NCBI GenBank assembly: GCA_034927505.1
Contig: JAYFPY010000030.1
Coordinates: forward strand, 1 to 64,000
Direction of reading: 5' to 3'
Origin: RUG100 sp034927505
GTDB taxonomy: Bacteria > Bacillota > Clostridia > Peptostreptococcales > Anaerovoracaceae
DNA: 64,000 bases
The translations under genes and the position numbers were made by a program. Position 1 is the first letter of the stretch. Every line of letters begins with the position of its first letter. The notes beneath the pieces are model-generated. The model searched no databases and was not told where the DNA came from. It saw nothing but the letters and a program-made list of their open reading frames with translations. Shown here in pieces: positions 25,156 through 34,244 of this stretch.

Positions 25156-26632
25156 GCAGTTTGACGTAGTGTTTTCGTTCTTTGCCCGGGGGCTGTGTCT
25201 TGATTGAAGTGAACAGTTCGAACCAGAAGGTGGTGCCTTTCCCGACTTTTGATTCCACTCCGAACTTGGCATTGTGGAGGGTCAGGATCTCTTTTACGAT
25301 GGAAAGACCCAGTCCGGATCCGCTGGTGGTGCGGGCATGATTGCTGCTGGTTTTATAATATCGTTCCCATATATGGGACAATTCCTCGGGTTTTATGCCT
25401 ACGCCGTGGTCTACTACTTCACAGTGGACTTTTCTGCCCCATCGACGCAGATTGACAAATATTTTTTTGTCGGAGCCGCAGTACTTGATAGCATTGGTAA
25501 GAAGATTGGACAGTACCTGTTTGATTTTGTCCTGATCCCCGGTCACCGGAATATTGCCTTCCCGACAGGAGAAAATGATTGTAAAGCCTTCCTGTTCTTC
25601 AAGTATTTTATATGGGCTGAGGACCGATTCTACTGCCTCGCGCATATTGAATTCAGCTTTGTCCAGAGACATGGTGCCGGACTGCATCCTTGACAGGGCC
25701 AGCATGTCGCTTACAAGAACGTTGAGTCTGTCTGCCTCTTCTATTATGACATTGAGATGGGCGTCCCGTTTTTCCGGTATATCACCGGACAGGTCGCGTA
25801 TCATTTCGGCATAGGATTTGATCATAGTAAGAGGCGTTCTCAGGTCATGTGATACATTTGCCAGAAGATCTTTCTGCAGCATGACGGATTTTTCCAGTTC
25901 GGTACTGGCTTTGTTGAGAGTCTCGGCCAGATCGTTGATCTCGGAATAGTGGCCTGAAGGCGGGAATGTAATACCGTACTGCCCGTCGGCCAGTTTGCCT
26001 GCCGCATGGGTGATCGATGTGATCGGTTTGGCAATGCGGGTAGAAAGATACAACGATAGAAGGAAAGCCATGATCAGTGCAAGGACCAGTATTATGACCA
26101 GCTGGTTCTGCAGTATGGTAATGGTGGATGTGACAGGACGGAGCGGTGATACAAGATACATCACAATACGTTTATTTTTGTCCAGCCACATGCCGTAGAC
26201 AAAAGATTTTTTTTGAGTATCCGGGTTGGTCACAGTCTTGGAGACTGCATTTTCAGATATGTCATCGGAATCCATGTTTTCTTCCACCATTGGCTGCACT
26301 TCGCTAAGTTCCTGTTGATATGTGATTATTGCATCGGTAGGGAATATTGTGTTTTTCCCCTTGTCGATACGTATATATATGTCATCGCCGTCAGAAGCTT
26401 TTGCAGCATTGTATATCAGAGTCTCGGTATTTCCGGAGTGATAGCTGGAAGCCACTGAAACCGCTGTTTCTTTGGCCTGGTCGATTTTCATATCCTCATA
26501 ATATGTGTTGAGAAAGAAGATCTGCAAAAACCATACTAAAAGCATCAGTGCCCCTGCAAACAGCAGAAAGTACATCCAAACTCTAAATTTGATACTGTGA
26601 AAATTAAACTTCAACTTCAAATTTGTATCCAA
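25139..26632 (-). CDS. HAMP-domain sensor histidine kinase
   Basis: A 497-residue membrane kinase. The first helix (about 18-40) and second (about 185-210) enclose an extracytoplasmic sensor region. HAMP follows (about 210-265), then HisKA with VSHDLRTPLTMIKSYAEMI (phospho-His) and HATPase with LTNAIKYCGSDKKI, VDHGVGIKPEEL and GSGLGLSIVKEIL. It is translated from a TTG overlapping the regulator stop by 29 bases. The start could be one of the next TTG codons. Its end overlaps radA by 17 bases. The signal is unknown. Confidence 0.9.
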   Translation of the reverse strand: MDTNLKLKFNFHSIKFRVWMYFLLFAGALMLLVWFLQIFFLNTYYEDMKIDQAKETAVSVASSYHSGNTETLIYNAAKASDGDDIYIRIDKGKNTIFPTDAIITYQQELSEVQPMVEENMDSDDISENAVSKTVTNPDTQKKSFVYGMWLDKNKRIVMYLVSPLRPVTSTITILQNQLVIILVLALIMAFLLSLYLSTRIAKPITSITHAAGKLADGQYGITFPPSGHYSEINDLAETLNKASTELEKSVMLQKDLLANVSHDLRTPLTMIKSYAEMIRDLSGDIPEKRDAHLNVIIEEADRLNVLVSDMLALSRMQSGTMSLDKAEFNMREAVESVLSPYKILEEQEGFTIIFSCREGNIPVTGDQDKIKQVLSNLLTNAIKYCGSDKKIFVNLRRWGRKVHCEVVDHGVGIKPEELSHIWERYYKTSSNHARTTSGSGLGLSIVKEILTLHNAKFGVESKVGKGTTFWFELFTSIKTQPPGKERKHYVKLLNRRQ

Positions 26633-27308
26633 CCCCTCTTAAAGTAACTATGTAATCTCGATATTCGCCGATATTGTTTCTGAGATTTTTTATATGTGTA
26701 TCGATGGTACGGTCATCTCCGAAGAAATCATATCCCCATATGTCCGACAGGAGTTTGTCTCTTGACAGAGCTATATTTTTGTTCTCAACAAGATAGAACA
26801 GCAGATCGTATTCCTTCGGGGTCAGTTCCACTTTTTCGCCGTCGACTGTGACAGTGCGCGCCGGTATGTTGATCTCCAGCCCTCCAAAAGTCTGGACATC
26901 TGGAGTCTGTTTTTCTTCCGCTGTTTCCGCATCCCCGCCTCCTGCTGCAGCGTGTCTTGCAAGTACTGCATTTATTCTGGCAAACAGCTCTTTGGGGCTG
27001 AACGGTTTTGTGACATAATCATCGATACCCAGCTCAAATCCAAAGAGTTTATCATATTCTTCGCTTCGTGCACTGAGCATGATGATAGGCGTATTGCTTT
27101 CTTTTCGAATTTCTTTGCACGCCGAGAACCCGTCCAGTTTCGGCATCATTATATCCATTACTATTATATCATAGTCGTTCAATTTACACAGACCGACGGC
27201 GCTCATTCCGTCTTCTGCCTGGGTCACTTCAAAATCATTGAACTCCCCGTATTCCTTTATTACCTCTCTGATCTTAGCCTCATCGTCTACTACCAGCAGC
27301 TTTTTCAT
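26604..27308 (-). CDS. OmpR/PhoB-family response regulator
   Basis: A 234-residue regulator. The receiver has the acidic pair VVDDEAKIREV, phospho-Asp in IIVMDIMMPKLDGF, Thr/Ser in IIMLSARSEEYD, and Lys in DDYVTKPFSPKELF. A winged-helix domain (about 140-234) carries VELTPKEYDLLFYLVENKN and the 'DRTIDTHIKNLR' recognition helix. It is first in the operon with the kinase. AGGAGGTAACAA precedes the ATG. Confidence 0.92.
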   Translation of the reverse strand: MKKLLVVDDEAKIREVIKEYGEFNDFEVTQAEDGMSAVGLCKLNDYDIIVMDIMMPKLDGFSACKEIRKESNTPIIMLSARSEEYDKLFGFELGIDDYVTKPFSPKELFARINAVLARHAAAGGGDAETAEEKQTPDVQTFGGLEINIPARTVTVDGEKVELTPKEYDLLFYLVENKNIALSRDKLLSDIWGYDFFGDDRTIDTHIKNLRNNIGEYRDYIVTLRGVGYKFEVEV

Positions 27309-27402
27309 TTGTTACCTCCTTATTTGTGTCTTCCCCCCAAACGTCCCCTATATTGTAACATATTATCGTTGCCAAACGTGTTGAAAATATGATGAATAGT
27401 TG

Positions 27403-27477
27403 TTGACAATGAAAAAGCTATGAGATATAATAATAAATTTTACAAACTTGACAGTATTATACAGACTGACGTATAAT
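27403..27477 (+). promoter_or_regulatory. two tandem sigma-A promoters for carD
   Basis: P1: TTGACA 27403-27408, 17-base spacer, TATAAT 27426-27431. P2: TTGACA 27448-27453, 18-base spacer, TATAAT 27472-27477. Both match the consensus perfectly, implying strong expression. Confidence 0.85.
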
Positions 27478-27509
27478 TACAAACAGGTATAACCTTGAAA
27501 GGACTGTAT

Positions 27510-27983
27510 ATGTATAGTATCGGAGAAAAAATAGTATATCCAATGCACGGAGCCGGGATAATCGGCGGTATCGAAAGCAAGACCATCCTCGGAGAGGTAC
27601 GGGATTACTATGTTCTCGATATGCCTTACAGCAGCATAAAGATCATGGTACCGACGGACAAATGCGACGAGATAGGCATTAGAACCGTTGTCGACATGTC
27701 GCAGATAGAAGATATCATGACTGTTTTGAAGAGTCCGTCCACGCCTATGCCGGGCAACTGGAACAAAAGGCACAGAGAAAACATGGAAAAACTGAAAAGC
27801 GGAGATCTGGCAGAAGTGGCGGAAGTAGTCAGGAACCTGAGCCTTGCAGACAGCGAGAAATCACTGTCTACAGGTGAAAAAAAGGTGTTGAATGACGCAA
27901 AACAGATTTTGCTCAGCGAAATAATGCTGGTAATGGAGATAGAACAGGACGAAGCGGATCGTATCATAGATGATATTTTTTAA
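27510..27983 (+). CDS. CarD/CdnL-family transcription regulator
   Basis: A 157-residue RNA-polymerase-binding protein. The N-terminal Tudor-like domain (MYSIGEKIVYPMHGAGII, YYVLDMPYSSIKIMVP) is the CarD/TRCF RNAP-interacting domain. The helical C-terminus (about 75-157) is typical of CdnL, which stabilises open promoter complexes. The ATG at 27510 follows AAAGGA; the upstream TTG is rejected. It has two strong promoters. It is followed after 71 bases by the PIN/TRAM gene. Confidence 0.88.
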   Translation: MYSIGEKIVYPMHGAGIIGGIESKTILGEVRDYYVLDMPYSSIKIMVPTDKCDEIGIRTVVDMSQIEDIMTVLKSPSTPMPGNWNKRHRENMEKLKSGDLAEVAEVVRNLSLADSEKSLSTGEKKVLNDAKQILLSEIMLVMEIEQDEADRIIDDIF

Positions 27984-28054
27984 TATTTCTTATTATAGTA
28001 TGAGCGATCCGGCGGTATACTCAAAAATTTGCAAAGAAGGGAGGTGACATAGAA

Positions 28055-29182
28055 GTGCTTAAAAAATTGTTCAGAACGGTATTTACTATTGTCGGAGGCA
28101 TGGTAGGCTACGGATTTTTTCTGCTGGCACAGTTTGTTTTGAAGGAGTCGGGCGTTTACGACATCACAAAGATGAGCACAGGCGTACATCTGATGACTTC
28201 TATTATTTTTGTATTTATTTTTGGATTAATATTTTTTACCATAACGCCGACTGTAAACCGAAAAAGCAAGAAGGTGGCGAGCAATATAGAAACAGATCTG
28301 CAGCATATTTCATCCAATGAACTGGTAGCAGGTGCGGCAGGTCTTGTAACAGGCCTGATACTGGCTTATCTGATCAGTCGTATTTACGACCTGATAGACA
28401 TGCCTTATCTGCCGGTCATATTGACTGTGATAACCTACTTTGTGCTGGGATATCTGGGCGTAGTGACAGGAAGCAAAAAGGCAAAGGACTTTTTTGGGAA
28501 CCTTACCAGTGGAGGCAGATTGTCTTCGGTGGGCGGAAAGGGCAAGGGCAAATCAAGCAATGCAACGCCTAAGATCCTGGATACCAGTGTAATAATCGAC
28601 GGAAGGATATCTGACATTTTGAAGACAGGTTTTCTGGAGGGGGCGATAATAATTCCGGAGTTCGTACTGCTGGAGCTGCAGCACATTGCGGATTCGTCGG
28701 ATGGGCTGAAGAGAAACAGAGGCCGCAGAGGACTGGATATCCTGAAAAAAATACAGACTGACTACGGAATAGAGATATATGATTCGACCGGAGAAAAGGG
28801 CCTGGATGAGATCCCTGAGGTCGACATAAAGCTGCTCAAGCTGGCGCAGCTGATGAACGGAAAAGTCGTGACCAATGACTTCAATTTGAATAAGGTGGCA
28901 GGAATAAAAGATGTGGATGTGCTCAATATCAATGAACTGGCAAACACACTGAAACCCGTGGTATTGCCGGGTGAGGTAATGAGCCTTTTTCTTGTTAAGG
29001 AAGGAAAAGAAAACAATCAGGCTGTGGCTTATCTGGATGACGGCACTATGATCGTCGTAGAGGAAGGCAGAAGATTTATCGGGAAAACCATCAAGGTCTC
29101 AGTTACAAGCGTGCTGCAGACTGCAGCGGGAAGGATGATCTTTGGGAAACCGGCAAGGAGACAGCAGAACAACAGAGAGTAG
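28055..29182 (+). CDS. PIN/TRAM-domain membrane protein (YacL-like)
   Basis: A 375-residue protein with four membrane helices in the first 145 residues. A PIN nuclease domain (about 170-290) contains ILDTSVIIDGRISDIL, LLELQHIADSSD and VVTNDFNLNKVAGI. The C-terminal TRAM domain follows (about 300-365, GEVMSLFLVKEGKENNQAV). The acidic PIN residues appear intact, so RNase activity is plausible. GTG start after GGGAGGTG. It neighbours carD upstream and ispDF downstream (2-base gap). Confidence 0.9.
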   Translation: MLKKLFRTVFTIVGGMVGYGFFLLAQFVLKESGVYDITKMSTGVHLMTSIIFVFIFGLIFFTITPTVNRKSKKVASNIETDLQHISSNELVAGAAGLVTGLILAYLISRIYDLIDMPYLPVILTVITYFVLGYLGVVTGSKKAKDFFGNLTSGGRLSSVGGKGKGKSSNATPKILDTSVIIDGRISDILKTGFLEGAIIIPEFVLLELQHIADSSDGLKRNRGRRGLDILKKIQTDYGIEIYDSTGEKGLDEIPEVDIKLLKLAQLMNGKVVTNDFNLNKVAGIKDVDVLNINELANTLKPVVLPGEVMSLFLVKEGKENNQAVAYLDDGTMIVVEEGRRFIGKTIKVSVTSVLQTAAGRMIFGKPARRQQNNRE

Positions 29183-29184
29183 AT

Positions 29185-30303
29185 ATGTTTAGAAAAAAGA
29201 CTGTAGGCGTACTGATCGCGGCTGCCGGTAAAGGCAGCCGCATGGGTACGGAAACGCCGAAACAATTCCATATGGTAAACGGTGTACCCATGGTCGCGGC
29301 GACGGCGGGTATATTTGAGCGGCTGGACGAAGTGGACAGGATATGGATCGTTACAGGAAAAGATCAAAAAGATACTTGCAGGGAGATATTCGACAGATAT
29401 CCCTGCGGCAAACTGGCCGGGATAGTTGAAGGAGGAGTCCGGAGGCAGGATTCGGTGAGGAACGGTATCGAAAAAACTGATACGGATCTGGTGCTGGTCC
29501 ACGACGGAGCCAGAGTTTTTGTCACGCCGGAGATAATCAGAGCGGTAATAGAAAAAGCTGAAGATACAGGCGCTGCGGTATGCGGAGTGCCTTTGAAGGA
29601 CACCGTCAGGGACGGAGAGATGACTTTGGACCGGGAAAAGCTGACGGCTGTGCAGACCCCGCAGGGATTTGACAGGAAACTGCTGGAAGAGGCATTTGGA
29701 AAGGCTTATGAAGAAGGTTTCCTAGGGACCGATGAAGCAAGCATTGTCGAGCGCACAGGTGCGAAGATACACATCGTGCCGGGAAGCTATAATAATATAA
29801 AAATAACCACAAAGGAGGATATGCCCATGGAGATCAGGACGGGAACAGGATATGATGTGCATCGCCTGGTGGAAGGCCGGGATCTGATACTGGGAGGAGT
29901 AAAGATCGAGTATGACTACGGACTTCTGGGACATTCCGACGCCGATGTGATGATACATGCGGTGATGGATGCGCTGCTGGGTGCGGCGGCTCTCGGAGAT
30001 ATCGGCAAACATTTTCCGGACAGCAATAATGACTATAAGGGCATTTCCAGTGTGGAGCTGCTGAAAAAAGTCAGAAAACTAATAGAAGATCAGGGCTATG
30101 CAATAGGCAATATTGATGTTACACTGATTGCGCAAAGACCTAAAATAGCGGGATATATACCCCACATGAAAAAGATAATAGCCGATGCTGCAGGGACCGG
30201 TGAAGACAGGATAAACATAAAGGCTACCACGACGGAAGGTCTTGGATTTACCGGAGCCGGAGACGGCATAGCTGCGCAGGCGGTCTGTATATTAAAAAGA
30301 TAG
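29185..30303 (+). CDS. ispDF: bifunctional IspD/IspF (MEP isoprenoid pathway)
   Basis: A 372-residue fusion. Residues about 1-215 are 2-C-methyl-D-erythritol 4-phosphate cytidylyltransferase (VLIAAAGKGSRMGTETPKQF; LVHDGARVFV). About 217-372 are 2-C-methyl-D-erythritol 2,4-cyclodiphosphate synthase (GTGYDVHRLVEGRDLILGG; LGHSDADVMIHAVMDALLG; NIKATTTEGLGFTG). The zinc-binding Asp/His and CTP-loop residues are intact. IspE is not in the window. Fusions are known in several Clostridia and Proteobacteria. Confidence 0.94.
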   Translation: MFRKKTVGVLIAAAGKGSRMGTETPKQFHMVNGVPMVAATAGIFERLDEVDRIWIVTGKDQKDTCREIFDRYPCGKLAGIVEGGVRRQDSVRNGIEKTDTDLVLVHDGARVFVTPEIIRAVIEKAEDTGAAVCGVPLKDTVRDGEMTLDREKLTAVQTPQGFDRKLLEEAFGKAYEEGFLGTDEASIVERTGAKIHIVPGSYNNIKITTKEDMPMEIRTGTGYDVHRLVEGRDLILGGVKIEYDYGLLGHSDADVMIHAVMDALLGAAALGDIGKHFPDSNNDYKGISSVELLKKVRKLIEDQGYAIGNIDVTLIAQRPKIAGYIPHMKKIIADAAGTGEDRINIKATTTEGLGFTGAGDGIAAQAVCILKR

Positions 30304-30316
30304 GAGACAGGAAAAA

Positions 30317-32044
30317 ATGAGACTTTCCAAAATGCACTTAAAAACTTTGAGAGAGGTACCCAACGAAGCGGAGATACCAAGTCACATACTCCTTTTGAGG
30401 ACCGGTATGATAAGAAAACTGGTTTCCGGAGTATACGGGTTCATGCCTCTGGGCTGGCGTTCAATCAGAAAAATAGAAGACATAGTACGAGATGAAATGG
30501 ACAGATCCGGCGGGCAGGAGATCCATATGTCGGCAGTGCAGCCGGCGGAACTGTGGGAAGAATCGGGAAGATGGTTCGCTTACGGGCCGGAGCTCTGGAG
30601 ACTGAAAGATAGAAACGGCAGAGACTTTTGCCTCGGGCCTACACATGAAGAAATATTCACCGACATCGTCAGGAGTGATGTGTCATCATACAGACAACTG
30701 CCGATGAATCTGTATCAGATACAGACAAAATACAGAGACGAAGCAAGACCCAGATTCGGACTGATGCGTTCACGGGAATTCATAATGAAGGATGCATATT
30801 CTTTCGACAAGGATCAGGCCGGCCTGGATGAAAGCTACAGAGAGATGTACGGAACTTACGAAAGAATATTCAAAAGGTGCGGATTGATATGTCGCCCTGT
30901 GGAAGCCGACAGCGGAGCTATAGGCGGGAGCAATTCTCATGAGTTCACTGCTTTGTCGGAAGTAGGAGAGAGCGAGATAGCTTTCTGTGAGAAGTGCGAC
31001 ATGGCGGCAACTGTGGAAAGAGCAGAATGTGTCGATGCGCCTGCAGACGACAGCGAAATGCTGCCCATGGAAGAAGTGAAAACGCCGGGGACAAAGACTA
31101 TTGAAGAGGTTGCCGGTTTCCTGGGCATGGATCAGAAGCAGACGATGAAGGCGCTGCTCTTTGTGACATATGACAACGAAGAAAAAGAAAACGGATACGT
31201 TGCGGCGTTCGTAAGAGGCGACAGAGAACTGAACATGACGAAACTGGTCAATGCTCTGGACATACCGGAACATGCCATTGAGTTCGCCGATGAAGAAAAA
31301 ATGTCGGCGGCCACAGGCTGCGTCGGCGGATTTACCGGTCCTGTCGGACTGCACGACTGCACCATCGTAGTCGACAGTGAGATCGTTGGACTGAAGAACC
31401 TCTGCGCAGGAGCATGCAAAGAAGATCATCACATCAAAAATGTGAATTACGGCAGAGATTATAAAGCCGATATTATAACAGACATCAAAACGCTGAAGGA
31501 AGGCGACCCATGTCCTGTATGCGGCGCACCTGTAAAACATGTACGCGGGATAGAGGTGGGCCAGGTGTTCAAACTGGGCACAAAATACAGCGAATCCATG
31601 GGAGCTTACTATAAAGACGAGAACCAGAAGGACAAACTTATTGTTATGGGGTGCTACGGAATAGGTGTGTCGCGAACTCTGGCGGCCATAGTAGAACAGC
31701 ATCATGATGACAGCGGGATCATATGGCCGATGTCGGTGGCGCCGTATCACGCGATCATAACTGTGATGAAGCCCAACGATGACGATCAGAAACAACTGGC
31801 GGATTCCATGTATGAAAAACTGCTGAACAGCGGTGTGGAAACACTGATCGACGACAGAAAAGAAAGACCGGGAGTAAAGTTCAAGGATGCGGATCTTTTG
31901 GGCATACCGGTAAGGATAACAGTGGGACGCGGCGCGGCAGACGGCATGGTTGAATACAAGATGCGCCGAGATCCGGAAAAGACAGAAATGACCGCCGGGG
32001 AAGCGATCGAAGCGGCTGTAAAAGTTGTAAATGATGAAAAATAA
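30317..32044 (+). CDS. proS: prolyl-tRNA synthetase (bacterial type)
   Basis: A 575-residue class II synthetase. Motif 1 lies around FMPLGWRSIRKIEDIVRDEM, motif 2 is RDEARPRFGLMRSREFIMKDAYSF, and motif 3 is GCYGIGVSRTLAAIVE. An INS (YbaK-like) editing domain occupies about 225-385. The C-terminal anticodon domain has RVTVGRGAADG-type sequence (PVRITVGRGAADGMVE). Length is typical. It follows ispDF by 13 bases and overlaps the ChrA gene by 14. No T-box leader is present, as it is inside an operon. Confidence 0.95.
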   Translation: MRLSKMHLKTLREVPNEAEIPSHILLLRTGMIRKLVSGVYGFMPLGWRSIRKIEDIVRDEMDRSGGQEIHMSAVQPAELWEESGRWFAYGPELWRLKDRNGRDFCLGPTHEEIFTDIVRSDVSSYRQLPMNLYQIQTKYRDEARPRFGLMRSREFIMKDAYSFDKDQAGLDESYREMYGTYERIFKRCGLICRPVEADSGAIGGSNSHEFTALSEVGESEIAFCEKCDMAATVERAECVDAPADDSEMLPMEEVKTPGTKTIEEVAGFLGMDQKQTMKALLFVTYDNEEKENGYVAAFVRGDRELNMTKLVNALDIPEHAIEFADEEKMSAATGCVGGFTGPVGLHDCTIVVDSEIVGLKNLCAGACKEDHHIKNVNYGRDYKADIITDIKTLKEGDPCPVCGAPVKHVRGIEVGQVFKLGTKYSESMGAYYKDENQKDKLIVMGCYGIGVSRTLAAIVEQHHDDSGIIWPMSVAPYHAIITVMKPNDDDQKQLADSMYEKLLNSGVETLIDDRKERPGVKFKDADLLGIPVRITVGRGAADGMVEYKMRRDPEKTEMTAGEAIEAAVKVVNDEK

Positions 32045-32594
32045 AATAAAAAAGCTGGGAGGACTGTTCTGGTCCTTCTTCAAAATAGGGCTGTTTACTT
32101 TCGGCGGCGGCATGGCAATGATACCGCTGATACAACGCGTGACTGTGGATGAAAAGAAATGGCTGGACAATGATGAGATGCTGGACTGCATCACCGTCAG
32201 CCAGTCTATGCCGGGGGTCATCGCAGTCAATGCGGCCACTTACATAGGAAAGAGGACGGGCGGTACGGCGGGAGCGGTGGCCGCTACTCTTGGCGTGGTG
32301 CTGCCTTCATTCGTTATCATTGCTGCAGTTGTGGGTATCCTGGGAAATATCGAAGACAATAAATATGTAGAAGGAGCCTTTAGGGGGATCAAAGCAGCGA
32401 TCTGCGGTCTGATTGCTGTTGCCTGCATCCGTCTGGGAAAGCAGTCTTTTACCGACTGGTTCGGATGGGCTCTGGGAATAGGCGCCTTTGTGCTGGTGGT
32501 GTTTGTAAAGCTGACGGCAGTCTGGGTCGTTATTGGCGGTGCAGTGCTGGGAATAATATATACCATGGCGGAAAGGCACGGCGACAGATCATGA
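32031..32594 (+). CDS. chromate transporter subunit (short ChrA, first half)
   Basis: A 187-residue membrane protein of the CHR family. It has the GGGMAMIPLIQR signature near residue 24, then ITVSQSMPGVIAVNAATYIG. Short-chain ChrA proteins act as pairs of opposite topology, and this is the first member. The substrate (chromate, sulfate or another anion) is unproven. It overlaps proS by 14 bases and its partner by four. Confidence 0.85.
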   Translation: MMKNKIKKLGGLFWSFFKIGLFTFGGGMAMIPLIQRVTVDEKKWLDNDEMLDCITVSQSMPGVIAVNAATYIGKRTGGTAGAVAATLGVVLPSFVIIAAVVGILGNIEDNKYVEGAFRGIKAAICGLIAVACIRLGKQSFTDWFGWALGIGAFVLVVFVKLTAVWVVIGGAVLGIIYTMAERHGDRS

Positions 32595-33124
32595 TAGAAC
32601 TGTTCATCATGTTTTTCAGGATAGGGCTTTTCAGCTATGGCGGCGGCATGGCAATGCTGCCTTTGATATTCCAGAGCGTACAGGACTTTGGGATCATGAC
32701 CGGCAGCCAGTTTTCGGATCTGGTAGCTATTTCACAAGTGACGCCGGGACCGATAGCGGTCAACGCAGCGACATTTGTGGGCCTGAAGTATGCAGGCCTG
32801 GGCGGTGCGGCTGTTGCGACCCTGGGAGTGATACTGCCTTCATTCATAGTGATGCTGATCGTGATGAGATTCATGGACAGGTACTATGACAGCATCGGAG
32901 TACAAGGCGCCCTGAAGGGGATGAAGCCTGTAGTAGTGGGCCTGATCTCGGCGGCAGTAGTATTTGTTGCAGAAACTACGTTTACATTTCAGTTGAAAAC
33001 AGATAATATAATAATGACAGCAATGCTGATCGCAACAGTTGTACTGGCCGGAAGATTTAAAGTAAGCCCCATCCGGCTGACTATCGGGATGGGAGTTATA
33101 GGAGCGTTTACATTATGTGGGTAG
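32591..33124 (+). CDS. chromate transporter subunit (short ChrA, second half)
   Basis: A 177-residue paralogue of the preceding gene: FSYGGGMAMLPLIFQ, AISQVTPGPIAVNAATFVG, then a polytopic C-terminal half. The real start is ATG 32591, overlapping the previous stop (ATGA). It is followed with a 10-base overlap by a NUDIX gene. Together the two genes give a full ChrA transporter. Confidence 0.85.
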   Translation: MIELFIMFFRIGLFSYGGGMAMLPLIFQSVQDFGIMTGSQFSDLVAISQVTPGPIAVNAATFVGLKYAGLGGAAVATLGVILPSFIVMLIVMRFMDRYYDSIGVQGALKGMKPVVVGLISAAVVFVAETTFTFQLKTDNIIMTAMLIATVVLAGRFKVSPIRLTIGMGVIGAFTLCG

Positions 33125-33573
33125 GTGGAGTACGGGTAGTGATATTCGATGAGGAAATGAGACTGCTGATGGTGCGGCAGCACCATGAAGGCCGCGACAT
33201 ATGGATGGTGCCGGGAGGCGCTATAGAAGATGGCGAGACCGCGCGGGTCGCAGCAGTGCGGGAAGTCAAAGAAGAGACCGGACTGGAAATAAAGGTTGAC
33301 CGCATGATATGGCACATCGAAGAGGTAAGCAAAAAAAGAGGACAGCGTTTTGTGAATTACTTCGGCGCGGAAATAATCGGAGGCCATGCGGCCCTGGGAG
33401 AAGATCCGGAGTTTGATGAAGAGCACCAGGTGCTGAGAGAACTGCGGTTCATGTCCAGAGAAGAAATCATATCTCTGTCAGAAAAGGTTTATCCTTCAGC
33501 GCTGAAGGATGAGATATGGAAACTGGCAGACGGAGATCTGAAGGGTTATGACGCATTTCAGGTCAGAGAATAA
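33115..33573 (+). CDS. NUDIX hydrolase
   Basis: A 152-residue pyrophosphohydrolase. The NUDIX box is complete, starting GGAIEDGETARVAAVREVKE and ending ETGLEI. The substrate cannot be inferred. It overlaps the ChrA gene by 10 bases and is the last gene of the ispDF-proS-chrA run before the cyclophilin gene. Confidence 0.88.
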   Translation: MWVGGVRVVIFDEEMRLLMVRQHHEGRDIWMVPGGAIEDGETARVAAVREVKEETGLEIKVDRMIWHIEEVSKKRGQRFVNYFGAEIIGGHAALGEDPEFDEEHQVLRELRFMSREEIISLSEKVYPSALKDEIWKLADGDLKGYDAFQVRE

Positions 33574-33590
33574 AAAGGAGAAAAAACAAC

Positions 33591-34073
33591 ATGAAGAAAT
33601 TTATTATTGAAATGGAAAACGGCGATGTGATGAAGGGCGAACTATATCCGGACATCGCGCCGAAGACAGTAGAAAACTTTGAAAAGCTGGCAAACGACGG
33701 GTTCTACGACGGGCTTATATTTCACAGAGTGATCCCCGGTTTCATGATCCAGGGCGGATGCCCGGACGGAACAGGCATGGGCGGCCCCGGCTGGTCCATC
33801 GAAGGTGAATTTGAAGACAACGGTATCGACAATGATATCAAACATACAAGAGGAGTTCTATCAATGGCAAGAGCAATGAATCCGAATTCAGCAGGATCAC
33901 AGTTCTTTGTCATGGTGGCGGATTCTCCTCATCTGGACGGACAGTACGCCGCTTTCGGTAAAGTGACTGACGGGATCGAAGCAGCTGACAAAATAGTCAG
34001 CGTCAAGACCGGCATGAACGACAAACCGAAGGAAGATCAGATAATGAAGAAAGTTACAGTGACAGAAGAATAA
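33591..34073 (+). CDS. cyclophilin-type peptidyl-prolyl isomerase
   Basis: A 160-residue single-domain cytoplasmic cyclophilin without a signal peptide. It has GLIFHRVIPGFMIQGG with the catalytic Arg, MARAMNPNSAGSQFFVMV and LDGQYAAFGKV. AAGGAG precedes the ATG. A strong terminator follows. Confidence 0.93.
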   Translation: MKKFIIEMENGDVMKGELYPDIAPKTVENFEKLANDGFYDGLIFHRVIPGFMIQGGCPDGTGMGGPGWSIEGEFEDNGIDNDIKHTRGVLSMARAMNPNSAGSQFFVMVADSPHLDGQYAAFGKVTDGIEAADKIVSVKTGMNDKPKEDQIMKKVTVTEE

Positions 34074-34094
34074 TATAACTTATCCTTTCTATGG

Positions 34095-34137
34095 AACCGC
34101 CGTTTCCCGCCTGAAAAGGCAGGGGCGGCGGTTTTAT
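34095..34137 (+). terminator. terminator after the cyclophilin gene
   Basis: AACCGCCG and CGGCGGTT close a hairpin with an inner stem, followed by TTTATT. Confidence 0.85.
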
Positions 34138-34149
34138 TCTGCGAATGCA

Positions 34150-34163
34150 TGAAACCGGTTACA
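34150..34163. promoter_or_regulatory. LacI-type operator 1
   Basis: TGAAACCGGTTACA matches the perfect palindrome at 36411-36424 in 13 of 14 bases and has the CG-centred LacI/PurR-class form. It lies 18 bases upstream of a likely lacI promoter (TTGAAA 34181-34186, 17-base spacer, GATAAT 34204-34209). This suggests autoregulation. Confidence 0.7.
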
Positions 34164-34244
34164 TCTATTTGAAAAAAATGTTGAAAAACATTACATAAAG
34201 TGGGATAATAATAAGTATAATATTCTGAAAAAAAGGCGGGAATC

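Noticed and set aside
30300..30320. T-box leader before proS
   Set aside because: Only 13 bases separate ispDF and proS, and no T-box bulge sequence is present.
30770..32239. 489-residue minus-strand ORF opposite proS and chrA
   Set aside because: Antisense shadow of strongly conserved genes, with no ribosome site or family motif.
32031..33124. A broken single chrA gene
   Set aside because: The two halves have proper starts, a four-base overlap and separate family motifs, so this is the normal short-chain pair.
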